This document shows positions 28,403 through 36,844 of a stretch of DNA of 64,000 nucleotides, in pieces (the first letter of the stretch is position 1; every line of letters starts with the position of its first letter). The DNA lies in NCBI RefSeq assembly GCF_000304475.1, contig NC_018942.1:930001-994000 (forward strand), read 5' to 3'. Source of the DNA: Kazachstania africana CBS 2517. Lineage: Eukaryota > Ascomycota > Saccharomycetes > Saccharomycetales > Saccharomycetaceae. A program made the position numbers and the translations under genes. The notes under the pieces are model-generated. The model saw only the letters and a program-made list of their open reading frames with translations. It searched no databases and was not told the origin of the DNA.

Positions 28403-29014
28403 TTTTTCAGTGCCTATTTTATTATCTGGGTATGATTAGTATGCAACAACAAAAAAAATGACGAATATGTATTGGTATCCTCCTTGAATGCTTGGGATTT
28501 TAGTTGAAGATACTAAAAAAGGATCTTAAAGAGAGACAGATAGCGAAATATCACCAATTTATGTTGGTGAAATGTCTAATGGACACTAACAGTAATAAGT
28601 ATCTTAAATTTAGGAATTGCTACTCTTTTCAAGTGAATTATGGTGGCAAACCAATATGTCTTATTGGAAGCAACTTCCATTTTTTTTTTTATTTTCGTTG
28701 CAGTTCGCTGAAAAAAAATAGTAAAAAGCACGTGATTAAAAATTCATTTAAATTGATAGAGCAATTGAAGTAATATGAAGCTTCATCTATATCTGTAGAT
28801 TACTCTACGGTTATCATAGTGCATAAGTTACAGAATGATAAGATGTGAATTACTATTTGGATGATTTATATAAAGGAGTCTTTGTCTGACAAGGCTGTCG
28901 CCAGGGACTTCCCATTTCCAGAAGATTCGTTGAAAAATTCTATGCTTTACATGTCACATATGACTCACATAAAATGCTAATATATATATATTTACCTATT
29001 ACAATCCCACATAC
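28403..29014. other. BRE5 upstream region
   Basis: A 612-base gap between the BRE5 start and the POP2 stop. It holds a PACE (28642-28650), a poly-T tract (28680-28691) and a Cbf1/CDEI site CACGTGAT (28729-28736). No CDEIII follows at centromere spacing. No gene seen. Confidence 0.5.
28642..28650 (+). promoter_or_regulatory. PACE (Rpn4) element upstream of BRE5
   Basis: GGTGGCAAA, an exact proteasome-associated control element, 240 bases before the BRE5 ATG. Rpn4 controls proteasome and ubiquitin-pathway genes, so a link to a deubiquitinase cofactor is plausible. A single 9-mer can also occur by chance. Confidence 0.4.
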
Positions 29015-30352
29015 TTATAGATGTCCTTCTGTCTTTGTCGTCTCTTCGTCGATGCCATAAATAACGTTTTTGTAATTAGCGAAATCTGTACCATTTGGCA
29101 ATTTATTCATCGAGATTTTACATAGTTGACAGAACGTTAACAACATTAGTAGACTTTGACCACCGGTAGTGGTAAAAATTGGAAATCTTGGGAGGCCAAC
29201 CTCATCAGCTAATGTAGTTAAGTTGAATTGATGTGTTTGAGCTTGCGGCTGTTTGAAATCCCTGATTAATTTGTGCAACAAGTTTAGATCATAAAGATTC
29301 GGAATAAATTTATGTATCCACCACTCAAATTCTTGTCTGTTATTAGGCATAGTATCATTCATCAAAATTTTTACTAAAAATCCAAGATCATAAGCTGTAT
29401 GATACGTAATCCATGTCACGTTTTCATCTAATAATAACCCTGAATCCGTCATTAACTGTGCAAATTCAAAAACATCTATACCGTTTAGTTTATGATTGTC
29501 AAAATTTATTCCTGATTTCCTTAATAAATCTATCGATTCTGCAGAAAGCATTTCAGTAGATGTATCAAACTCACAGTTAAATTGCCATGTGGATATACCG
29601 TTATCAGGCTTATTACCATTTGCATCACTTAAGGATAGACCAATTTGAATGGGTTTCAAAAAATCAACATTTGCTCTCATTGTTTGATAATGATAATCTT
29701 CTTTACTTCTGAAATTACCTATTGGCCTTGCTAATGTCCCAGTGAATTCGAAACTAACGGAAACATAATTATATTGACCAACTAGTCGCCTAATCAATGA
29801 AAACTCGCTATGTAGATTATTTTTCCATACATCACGTACAAATAAGTGGTTTGGAGGAGGTAACATGATTGGAGGCATTGGTCCCATATTTATATTTGCT
29901 CCTGGTCCAGTTTGCATCGATTTTGCCATTTGAGGACGAGTAATATTCACATTTGGTTGTTGGAAGACATTTAATCCAGGTGGCATATTATTGCCCAGCG
30001 GTGTAGCCACATTAAAATGTTGTTGTTGCTGTCCCTGAGGTTGGTTTTGCAAACCCTGCTGAGGTTGCATTTGTTGCGCCTGTTGTTGATTTTGTAATTG
30101 TGCTTGTTGAACCATCATTGGGTCTAGTTTTTGTTTTAGAAGGTACGCATTCGACATGTCTTGATTATTAGTAACGCTCTGCATATTTGGCATCATTCCG
30201 GGTTGTTGTCCCAACATTCTTGCTTGATTCATCTGAGGTGAAAACATTTGAGGCATACCCATACCCATCCCAGGTTGGTCATTTGGCTGGTTTTGATTGA
30301 AAAATTGTTCACCCATAGGTAAAACATGTGGCTGAACGTTCATTGATTGCAT
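29015..30352 (-). CDS. POP2: CCR4-NOT deadenylase subunit Pop2/Caf1
   Basis: Subunit of the CCR4-NOT complex that links Ccr4 to Not1 and takes part in mRNA poly(A) shortening. The 445 residues compare with 433 in S. cerevisiae. Residues 1-165 are Gln/Met/Asn/Pro-rich. The RNase D-type domain starts near 170 with FVRDVWKNNL. At the DEDD positions I read S200 and E202 (in SFEF), D in YDLGFL, and Q in GGQSLL, the same degenerate set I recall for S. cerevisiae Pop2 rather than the full DEDD of animal Caf1. Conserved FRSKEDYHYQTMRANVDFL and STWQFN follow. Position equals YNR052C. Confidence 0.96.
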   Translation of the reverse strand: MQSMNVQPHVLPMGEQFFNQNQPNDQPGMGMGMPQMFSPQMNQARMLGQQPGMMPNMQSVTNNQDMSNAYLLKQKLDPMMVQQAQLQNQQQAQQMQPQQGLQNQPQGQQQQHFNVATPLGNNMPPGLNVFQQPNVNITRPQMAKSMQTGPGANINMGPMPPIMLPPPNHLFVRDVWKNNLHSEFSLIRRLVGQYNYVSVSFEFTGTLARPIGNFRSKEDYHYQTMRANVDFLKPIQIGLSLSDANGNKPDNGISTWQFNCEFDTSTEMLSAESIDLLRKSGINFDNHKLNGIDVFEFAQLMTDSGLLLDENVTWITYHTAYDLGFLVKILMNDTMPNNRQEFEWWIHKFIPNLYDLNLLHKLIRDFKQPQAQTHQFNLTTLADEVGLPRFPIFTTTGGQSLLMLLTFCQLCKISMNKLPNGTDFANYKNVIYGIDEETTKTEGHL

Positions 30353-30649
30353 TTACAGGGTCTCAGTATTATACCAGATACTCCTCTGCTAATTATTTCT
30401 TCCTTGTATAGAAGTATATAAGCTTTTTTAAAGAACTCTAACTAATAATTTTTTCTCTCGCTGTGTTGGAAATGTAACTTCAAAATATAATCAATGTGTA
30501 CGAAGACTAAATAGATGGTTGAGGTTACAATTTATGCTTCAAGTATCACTTTGCTATTGCGGTGTGCTCCTAAGCCTATAAAATGTAACGACATTTTGAT
30601 TATTTCTTATAATATACATGAGTTATTGAAAATTTTATATGCTGCGAAT

Positions 30650-32161
30650 TTAAACTTTGGACTTTTTAGCATCTTCAGCGTTTACTTCCAGAGCATCTTC
30701 GGCAGATCTTTTCTTGTTTGCCTGGGCCTTTTCAGATGGTCTTTCTTCCTTTTCTGGTGGAATAACAAACCATGGAATTTTACCTCTGTTGAAATCATTC
30801 AAGATTTGTTTCGAAACACCAGATTCGTCAGGTTCACCACCCTTCAGAAGTCTACCTTGCTTTCTTGCTAACATTTCAATAAATTCAGTAGAGTCCTTCC
30901 AACCGGAAATTTCGTAAGTCCTTTCTAAATGTTTTGCCTGACAACGCTTCAACACACCTGGAATATATTGTTCTGGGTTGGAAACGTGCTCCACTCTCAC
31001 AACACCTCTGAATAAAATGTCTTCTTCTGTATCTTTAGCTGATGGTGGAACAATACCTGGACAATCAATCAAGAAGATTCTTTTCATTAATGTGATATAT
31101 TGCCAAACTTTCGTTTCACCTGGAATTGGAGCAACCTGACAAACCTTCTTCTTTCTTAGTGTATTAATAATAGATGACTTACCAGTATTTGGATAGCCAA
31201 TGAATCCCACAGAAATTTGTTTTCTATCACTGTGCAATTGTGAGAATTGACGTAGTAATTGGATTAGAGAACCTTTACCAAAGGAATTGGTAATGGAAGC
31301 GTGGAATGCAAGTGTTGGACGCTCTTTTGAAAGATGTTTCACCCAAGCAGCAGCTGCCCATGTAGGAACCAAATCACACTTATTTAGAACATAAATTAAA
31401 TGCTTATGTGGTGTTTCTTTTTTCATATATTCTTCGACGGATTTACAACGGGTACCTAATGGATCTCTTGCGTCAAGAACATGGATTACGACATCGGAAG
31501 AATCGATAACCTTGTATAATTCATTCCAAATACGTTTTGATTGACCTTTACTGAAAATGTGTTCTTTTGCAGCCTGTGACCATCCGTTTTCTTCATCGAT
31601 TTGATTAGCCATCAATCCTAATGTAGAATCTAATTCTTGCTTTTCTTCGTAAGTTTTGTTGTCATCTTCTGTAGCCTTTACTAAGCTTTCCAAACTTGAC
31701 GCTGCCACCCGTGGCTTTTTTCTTTGTGCCTTTGGACCAAAAGTATCACGATAACTCTCTGTTTCAAGAATATTAGCTCTCGGAGATTCAGCGGTATCTT
31801 TTTCATCTAACAATGACATAGGCAACTTGTTTCTTCTTAAAAGAACTTGGTAAGTGTCTTTTTGAGTTTCCCCTAAAGCATCTCTAAAATGTGTTAAAGC
31901 ATCTTGAGAGATAACTCTAGTGTTACCGAACCATCTACGGTCTGGTTGGACTCTTGCTGTAGGAATAGTAGCATCTTGAAGGGGAGCAGCCTTAATTAAA
32001 TCACCATGTTTGTTTTTAATGGCTGAGCCCTTTCTGTACATGTTCAAGAACTGAACTCTTTTACCATCTCTGTAAAAATTTTCACCTTTAACTCTAAGGT
32101 TTCCATCTTTAACATTTCCCTCACGGATTCTTCTCTGTTTCTCCTTCTTGGCTGTACCCAT
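30650..32161 (-). CDS. NOG2: Nucleolar GTPase Nog2
   Basis: Circularly permuted GTPase that binds pre-60S ribosomal particles and is needed for their maturation before nuclear export. From the ATG at 32161 it has 503 residues (S. cerevisiae 486); a longer frame to 32200 starts with TTG. The basic N-terminus [16 protein letters not shown] is the family start. Permuted motif order is visible: G4 NKCD (about 259) comes before G1 GYPNTGKSS and G3 DCPGI. The tail is Lys-rich. Position equals YNR053C. PAC/RRPE elements sit 84 bases upstream. Confidence 0.96.
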   Translation of the reverse strand: MGTAKKEKQRRIREGNVKDGNLRVKGENFYRDGKRVQFLNMYRKGSAIKNKHGDLIKAAPLQDATIPTARVQPDRRWFGNTRVISQDALTHFRDALGETQKDTYQVLLRRNKLPMSLLDEKDTAESPRANILETESYRDTFGPKAQRKKPRVAASSLESLVKATEDDNKTYEEKQELDSTLGLMANQIDEENGWSQAAKEHIFSKGQSKRIWNELYKVIDSSDVVIHVLDARDPLGTRCKSVEEYMKKETPHKHLIYVLNKCDLVPTWAAAAWVKHLSKERPTLAFHASITNSFGKGSLIQLLRQFSQLHSDRKQISVGFIGYPNTGKSSIINTLRKKKVCQVAPIPGETKVWQYITLMKRIFLIDCPGIVPPSAKDTEEDILFRGVVRVEHVSNPEQYIPGVLKRCQAKHLERTYEISGWKDSTEFIEMLARKQGRLLKGGEPDESGVSKQILNDFNRGKIPWFVIPPEKEERPSEKAQANKKRSAEDALEVNAEDAKKSKV

Positions 32162-32609
32162 TTTACACTTTTCAGTTCGAGGTATATGGATTAGAACCAA
32201 AGAACTCTATTATAGCCATTGATTAAACATGCTTTAAAATTTTTGCGATGAGCTTCACTTTTTTTCTTTTCCACGATGAAAAATTTTTGTCACTTCGGTG
32301 ATTTGAAGCCAGAAATTGCAGTATTTGGTGTCCGGATACAAAAAATTAGTATGAGCCTATGTATAGAATATAAAAATGAGAGGGACTCTGGCCCACATCA
32401 AAAGAACTTTTGAACACAATATGCCAAGGGAGACTATCATTGTCTAAGTAGTTTGTGCTGTAGTTGGTTCTGTTTTGTAATCATGTATTGAATGATCTTA
32501 CTGGGTTTTAGAATGTCGTTTACAGTGATAAAATGCTAAGTATATGTGACAGTAGAAGTATATATGTGGACTCTTCAAAAATTCCTTTAGTACCTAAAGG
32601 TAGAATTGC
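32162..32609. other. NOG2 upstream region
   Basis: A 448-base gap between the NOG2 start and the ESF2 stop. Contains the PAC/RRPE pair near NOG2. Otherwise A/T-rich with no gene seen. Confidence 0.5.
32236..32254. promoter_or_regulatory. RRPE and PAC elements of the NOG2 promoter
   Basis: AAAATTTTT (32236-32244) directly abuts GCGATGAGCT (32245-32254), an RRPE joined to a full PAC. The pair lies 75-93 bases upstream of the NOG2 ATG at 32161. Confidence 0.75.
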
Positions 32610-33584
32610 TTATAATAGACTACTTAAGATGTTGCCAATCTTGGATGAGTCCTTTTGTTTGATTGTGTCGGGTGCATCAGCTCTAGAGGTGGAAACTTTA
32701 TGTTGCTTGAAATTTCTTTGATAGTTGGAATCTTCCGCGTCACCATTACTAGATTCTGCTGCTGCTGCTGCTGCTGATCTCTTTTTGGATTTTCTAATAT
32801 TCTCAACCATTTTACTCTTTTCAACATTTCTAATAAATTCTGCATTTAGTTTATTAGCTTGGGAAATTTCCATTTCTAATTTGGCCTGTCTGACATCATT
32901 TTCTCTTGCAATTTGTTCAGTTAGATCTGCCCATTTGAAACCTGGTAAATATTTGACGTTCAAAATATCATCATGATAAAAAGTACCCTTTTTACCACCA
33001 ATGATATTACCATTTAAAGTTTCAGCACATAGTTTTGCATCTCTCTTTCTGACAAATTCCGCCCATCCTTCTTCATACATTGTCTTTTTATTACCACCAC
33101 CTCTTATTCTCTGTTTATATTTCTTTTCATCCTCTCTTTTAAGGAAGAGTCTATCAACTAGGCCAAATCTGGACAGGATTTGTCTCATTTTAGCAGGTTT
33201 CATGTATGGTGGGATACTTGAAAAGTAGATAACACCGGTCTTATGCTTAGAGTTTTTTAAAGCATTTACAAATTCCAGTCTCTTTTTTAATTTAGCAGCT
33301 TTATCCTCAGCAGCAGAAGTACTTTCCTCCTTAGCTTCATCATTAATTTTATCTTCGGTACCTTCTTCCATTTCATCATTTTTCCCTTTCAGTATTTCTT
33401 CCTTGCTTGATTTTATCTTATCCAAATCATCATTTTCTTTCTCATCATTATCATCCTCATGATCACTTTCATTTGATAGTAAATCCTTTTCAATATTAAC
33501 CTTTTTCTTGGAAGTGAATAATGGGTTGTTATTTTCTTCCTCATCAGAAGAGAAATCATTATAGTCTTCTTTGATGCTACTCAT
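32610..33584 (-). CDS. ESF2: Small-subunit processome RNA-binding protein Esf2
   Basis: Nucleolar protein of the 90S pre-ribosome that stimulates the helicase Dbp8 and is needed for early 18S rRNA cleavage. The 324 residues compare with 316 in S. cerevisiae. A highly acidic N-terminal third (about 10-95) precedes an RRM-like domain: GVIYFSSIPPYMKPAKMRQI (about 117-136), FGLVDRLFLKRE, EGWAEFVRKRDAKLCAETLNG. A basic helical region ARENDVRQAKLEMEISQANKL and a Lys-rich tail with a run of six Ala follow. Position equals YNR054C, and it is the last gene of the chromosome XIV-like block. Confidence 0.95.
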   Translation of the reverse strand: MSSIKEDYNDFSSDEEENNNPLFTSKKKVNIEKDLLSNESDHEDDNDEKENDDLDKIKSSKEEILKGKNDEMEEGTEDKINDEAKEESTSAAEDKAAKLKKRLEFVNALKNSKHKTGVIYFSSIPPYMKPAKMRQILSRFGLVDRLFLKREDEKKYKQRIRGGGNKKTMYEEGWAEFVRKRDAKLCAETLNGNIIGGKKGTFYHDDILNVKYLPGFKWADLTEQIARENDVRQAKLEMEISQANKLNAEFIRNVEKSKMVENIRKSKKRSAAAAAAESSNGDAEDSNYQRNFKQHKVSTSRADAPDTIKQKDSSKIGNILSSLL

Positions 33585-34551
33585 CGTCTATCGTTGCGTA
33601 TTTATCTGTTTGAGTTTTCTGTAAAAATTACTCGATGAGCTTCGAGTTTTTTTTTTTTTGACTTTACTGATATAAATTTTCACTGGGCCTGTGTTTTCAT
33701 CATAGAGCGGTGAACCCGGAAGAATAGCCCAGTATGACAGGATATATGAGAAGGTTTATGTATTTAGTGTATATTTCTGGACTAATGAGTTTATGATAAT
33801 GCTTAGGTGGTAATGATTAGTTGTAATAGCGGTGGGTATACTTGGTAATACATGATCCTCCAAGTGTCTACGTAGGTATGAAGAAAGCAGCGGAAGAGGA
33901 AGGAATTTACAAAAAGAAATGCTGAAGGAAGATTGTCGATCCATCACCGTCCAAAAAATACAACTGCCAACAAGCTGTAACACAACTAAGTGATAAACTG
34001 GCCACGACTAATAATAGAAAGAGATAGTGATGCATGTGGTGGAAGAATGCAAGACAATCCTCACACAGTCATTTTCTGCATCCAAAACCCGAAAGCACCA
34101 TGACGGACAATTTCTCGCTGCCGGAGACTCTCAGCGCAAAAATTATGTAAGTCTCACCTAATTTAAAGCATGAAAGGGGCCCTCTTAGTGGGAATCCCAC
34201 ATGACAGCCTGCCTAAGCGAAGTTGGGCAGAAGACCCGCTGCAGTAAAACACGATGACTTGCTGATTCCATTATTTAGATACGATTCTCTTGATACTAGG
34301 TGTACTAAATTGGGAAGGAATATTCCTTTAAGCTTGTATTGTTATATGCAATATGTGAATATAACTAAAAAGCTATCAGCGAAATTGACATATTCTTATT
34401 TTGCTATTACACTATATTAATATTATTCATGGTAATCTTTCTAGGGAAAGATTACTTTTTCACGCTGCTTCGCTGCCTTGGGTGTTTTACAGAATAAGGC
34501 TTCTTGCAAGTTCATTACCTATTGATTAGGCAATTTTTATATTTTATAAAG
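33585..34551. other. Divergent region between ESF2 and transporter gene (synteny breakpoint)
   Basis: A 967-base non-coding region at the left edge of the junction between the two synteny blocks. It contains the ESF2 PAC site, a T14 tract (33646-33659), an AGGGGCCCT palindrome (34175-34183) and a 13-base palindrome GTGGGAATCCCAC (34188-34200). No LTR or tRNA recognised. Confidence 0.5.
33620..33641 (-). promoter_or_regulatory. PAC-like element of the ESF2 promoter
   Basis: TCGATGAGCT at 33632-33641 keeps the CGATGAG core of PAC (first base T, not G). TGTAAAAATTA at 33620-33630 is an RRPE-like partner. They are 36-57 bases upstream of the ESF2 ATG. Confidence 0.6.
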
Positions 34552-36156
34552 ATGTCTTTCCACGAGTCAGAGGAAACTCTAACTAGTTCAAAGTTACAAC
34601 CTCATGAACCTACATCTCCAGTAAAAGTGGTACCTTCTCATAATGAAATACTCAGTAAAACAGACGAGCATCCTTTAAATATGCAATTCAAAGAAATCAT
34701 CATAGTTTTACTGATATCTTCAGGTCAATTTATTTCATTATTAGGTGCCGTCCAAGGTATACCGCAAATGGCATCTATTGCATCCACATTTAGTCTACGT
34801 CCTGATCAGAACTTAGAATTGGGATGGTGTAACGCCGCATATGCTACTACTGCCACTACTTTTGTTATAATAGCAGGTAAACTTGGTGATATTAATGGCC
34901 ACAAGAATATGTTCATTTTCGGTTATGCATGGCTTACTCTCTGGTCATTGTTAACTGGATTCAGTAAATATGCCAAAGCAAATGCTGTTTTCTTCTATTT
35001 TTGCAGAGGTGCCCAAGGTATTGGATCTGCATTTCTAACTCCAACAGGATTGGCTTTACTAGGCAAACACTATCCACCTTGTAAAAGGAAAAATTACGTC
35101 TTCTCCTTCTATGGGGCTTGTGGACCTTTTGGAATAGTGGCAGGTAGTGTTTTCTCCGCATTGTTCACACAACTTACTACATGGGCTTGGACATATTGGT
35201 CCATGGCTGTTACATGTCTAATAATAACTATATTGAGTTATATTTTCATTCCTAAAGATAACACCCCAAAGAGAGAAAGGTCAGCCTTTTACAGCTTCGA
35301 TTATGTGGGTGGTTTCTGTGGGATCACAGGCATGATCCTATTCAGCGTTGTTTGGAATCAGGCACCTCTATCTCACTTCAAGGCACCCTATGTTTACAGT
35401 CTTTTGATAGTGAGCGTGGTATTTATGACAATGGCGCTTATAATAGATTCTAGAGTAAAAGATCCCTTGATTCCATGGAAAAGTATGTGTAGCAACGTCA
35501 TCAAAGCTTTAATTGTCGTATTCTTTGGGTTTTTAGGTTTCACAATATGGCTTTTCTACTCTTGGAGATTCTATTTAGTCGCTAAAAATGACTCTTTACT
35601 GTTGGCTGCTGCCAAATTCATTCCATTGGGGATTTCCGGTATCTTTGCAGCATGTTTCTCCGTACTATTATTGAATAAAAAGGTTCCAGTTCAACTACGG
35701 CTGTTGACTGCTGTCTGTGCATTCCTTATTTGCGCAATTTTAATTTCAACGATGACTTTACAAGAAACATATTGGGGGAATGCATTCGTAGCTACAGTCA
35801 TAATCGCCATCGGTCTTGATGTTGCCTTTCCGTCAGCAACATTACTTTTAAGTAATGGTGTCCTCAATGAGCAACAAGGTCTTGCCGCTGCCTTAGCGGC
35901 AACAGCTTTGAATTATGGGACCGCCCTAGGTCCTGGCGTTGCCACTTTAATCATAACCTATCAGTGTGATGATTGTCTAGCAAGATCTGATGGAAGATTT
36001 GTACATGCAGTCCATATCGCAGGATATGTGGCAATTGGTACGGCAGGCATCGCTGTCGTGGTTGCCATTTTTGGCTCGATCACAGAATATTACAAAGAAA
36101 GAATGGATGACCTTAGAGAAAAGAAAAGGCCCATTAGTAGTGAGCAGACAGTTTAA
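34552..36156 (+). CDS. Major facilitator transporter, ATR1/YOR378W-type (DHA2 family)
   Basis: Predicted plasma-membrane proton-coupled exporter of the 14-span drug:H+ antiporter group; S. cerevisiae relatives are Atr1 (boron, aminotriazole), YMR279C and YOR378W. From the ATG at 34552 it is 534 residues; a frame extending 48 bases upstream begins with TTG and lacks family sequence. After a polar 60-residue N-terminus come about 14 hydrophobic segments. Family signs are AGKLGDINGHKNMFIFGYAW (loop 2-3), FCRGAQGIGSAFLTPTGLALLG, VWNQAP and a late DVAFPSATLLLSNGV. It lies between ESF2 and PHR1. HOL1, which follows ESF2 in S. cerevisiae, is a different family and opposite in orientation; YOR378W lies near PHR1 but is also in the other orientation. 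Substrate unknown. Confidence 0.85.
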   Translation: MSFHESEETLTSSKLQPHEPTSPVKVVPSHNEILSKTDEHPLNMQFKEIIIVLLISSGQFISLLGAVQGIPQMASIASTFSLRPDQNLELGWCNAAYATTATTFVIIAGKLGDINGHKNMFIFGYAWLTLWSLLTGFSKYAKANAVFFYFCRGAQGIGSAFLTPTGLALLGKHYPPCKRKNYVFSFYGACGPFGIVAGSVFSALFTQLTTWAWTYWSMAVTCLIITILSYIFIPKDNTPKRERSAFYSFDYVGGFCGITGMILFSVVWNQAPLSHFKAPYVYSLLIVSVVFMTMALIIDSRVKDPLIPWKSMCSNVIKALIVVFFGFLGFTIWLFYSWRFYLVAKNDSLLLAAAKFIPLGISGIFAACFSVLLLNKKVPVQLRLLTAVCAFLICAILISTMTLQETYWGNAFVATVIIAIGLDVAFPSATLLLSNGVLNEQQGLAAALAATALNYGTALGPGVATLIITYQCDDCLARSDGRFVHAVHIAGYVAIGTAGIAVVVAIFGSITEYYKERMDDLREKKRPISSEQTV

Positions 36157-36844
36157 ATTAACTTTCCAACCAGAAAACCCTCAATAAACTGACAAACTAC
36201 ATTTTTCATAGTTGCATTATAAAATAGACTATTTTTTTCCGCACCAAGACTTTTAACAAATTATTATATCTCTTTGTTACAAGTCTCGACACCTGTAAGT
36301 AATTGATCTTATAGGAGAAAGATAAAGAGGTTGTGCATATATTAAGTAAGTATATAATTGAAATAATTTATTCAAACTACAAAAGAGAACAGTTCCATGG
36401 TCTAATATTCAATCTTAAATCACTTGCCATTTGCTGTCATCTCGTACTCTTTAGTGCCAGGTGTCAGCTATTTAAAATATGTATACTCATTGGAAAGCAA
36501 TTTTGAAAACTTGTACTTTTCCAGTTGCTAGGTAATAGTTACTCCTTACATGTTCATCTCAGTATGTTCAATGGAAGTAATCGTGATAAACATAACGAAC
36601 TTCTGCGAATCCACTACCCAGCATTAGAGAACCACATACAAATGTATCCTGAAATGACAAAATTATGAACACTAACAATGTTATTCAATCGCCAGAAGTT
36701 CTCTTCAATAAATGCATATTGCGGGTACGCCATGTCTTCTCGAGCTCTTCATGTTAAATTGGCAAAAGTTAATTCCAAATCACAATTTATATAATTGCAG
36801 TTAAGTGCTCAGTATTCACAATGCCATACAGATGATTACATTAA
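36157..36844. other. Intergenic region between transporter gene and PHR1
   Basis: A 688-base gap between two convergent genes (stops at 36156 and 36845), long for a convergent pair in this window where others are 20-170 bases. No coding frame, tRNA or repeat recognised. It lies within the junction between the two synteny blocks, so it may hold decayed sequence. Confidence 0.5.

Noticed and set aside
28729..28736. CDEI-like CACGTGAT as a centromere mark
   Set aside because: No CDEIII core appears 80-100 bases away. A Cbf1 promoter site is a simpler reading.
34552..36156. Assignment of the transporter as HOL1
   Set aside because: HOL1 follows ESF2 in S. cerevisiae but belongs to another transporter group and has the opposite orientation; the VWNQAP and late DVAFPSATLLLSN motifs fit the ATR1/YOR378W group.
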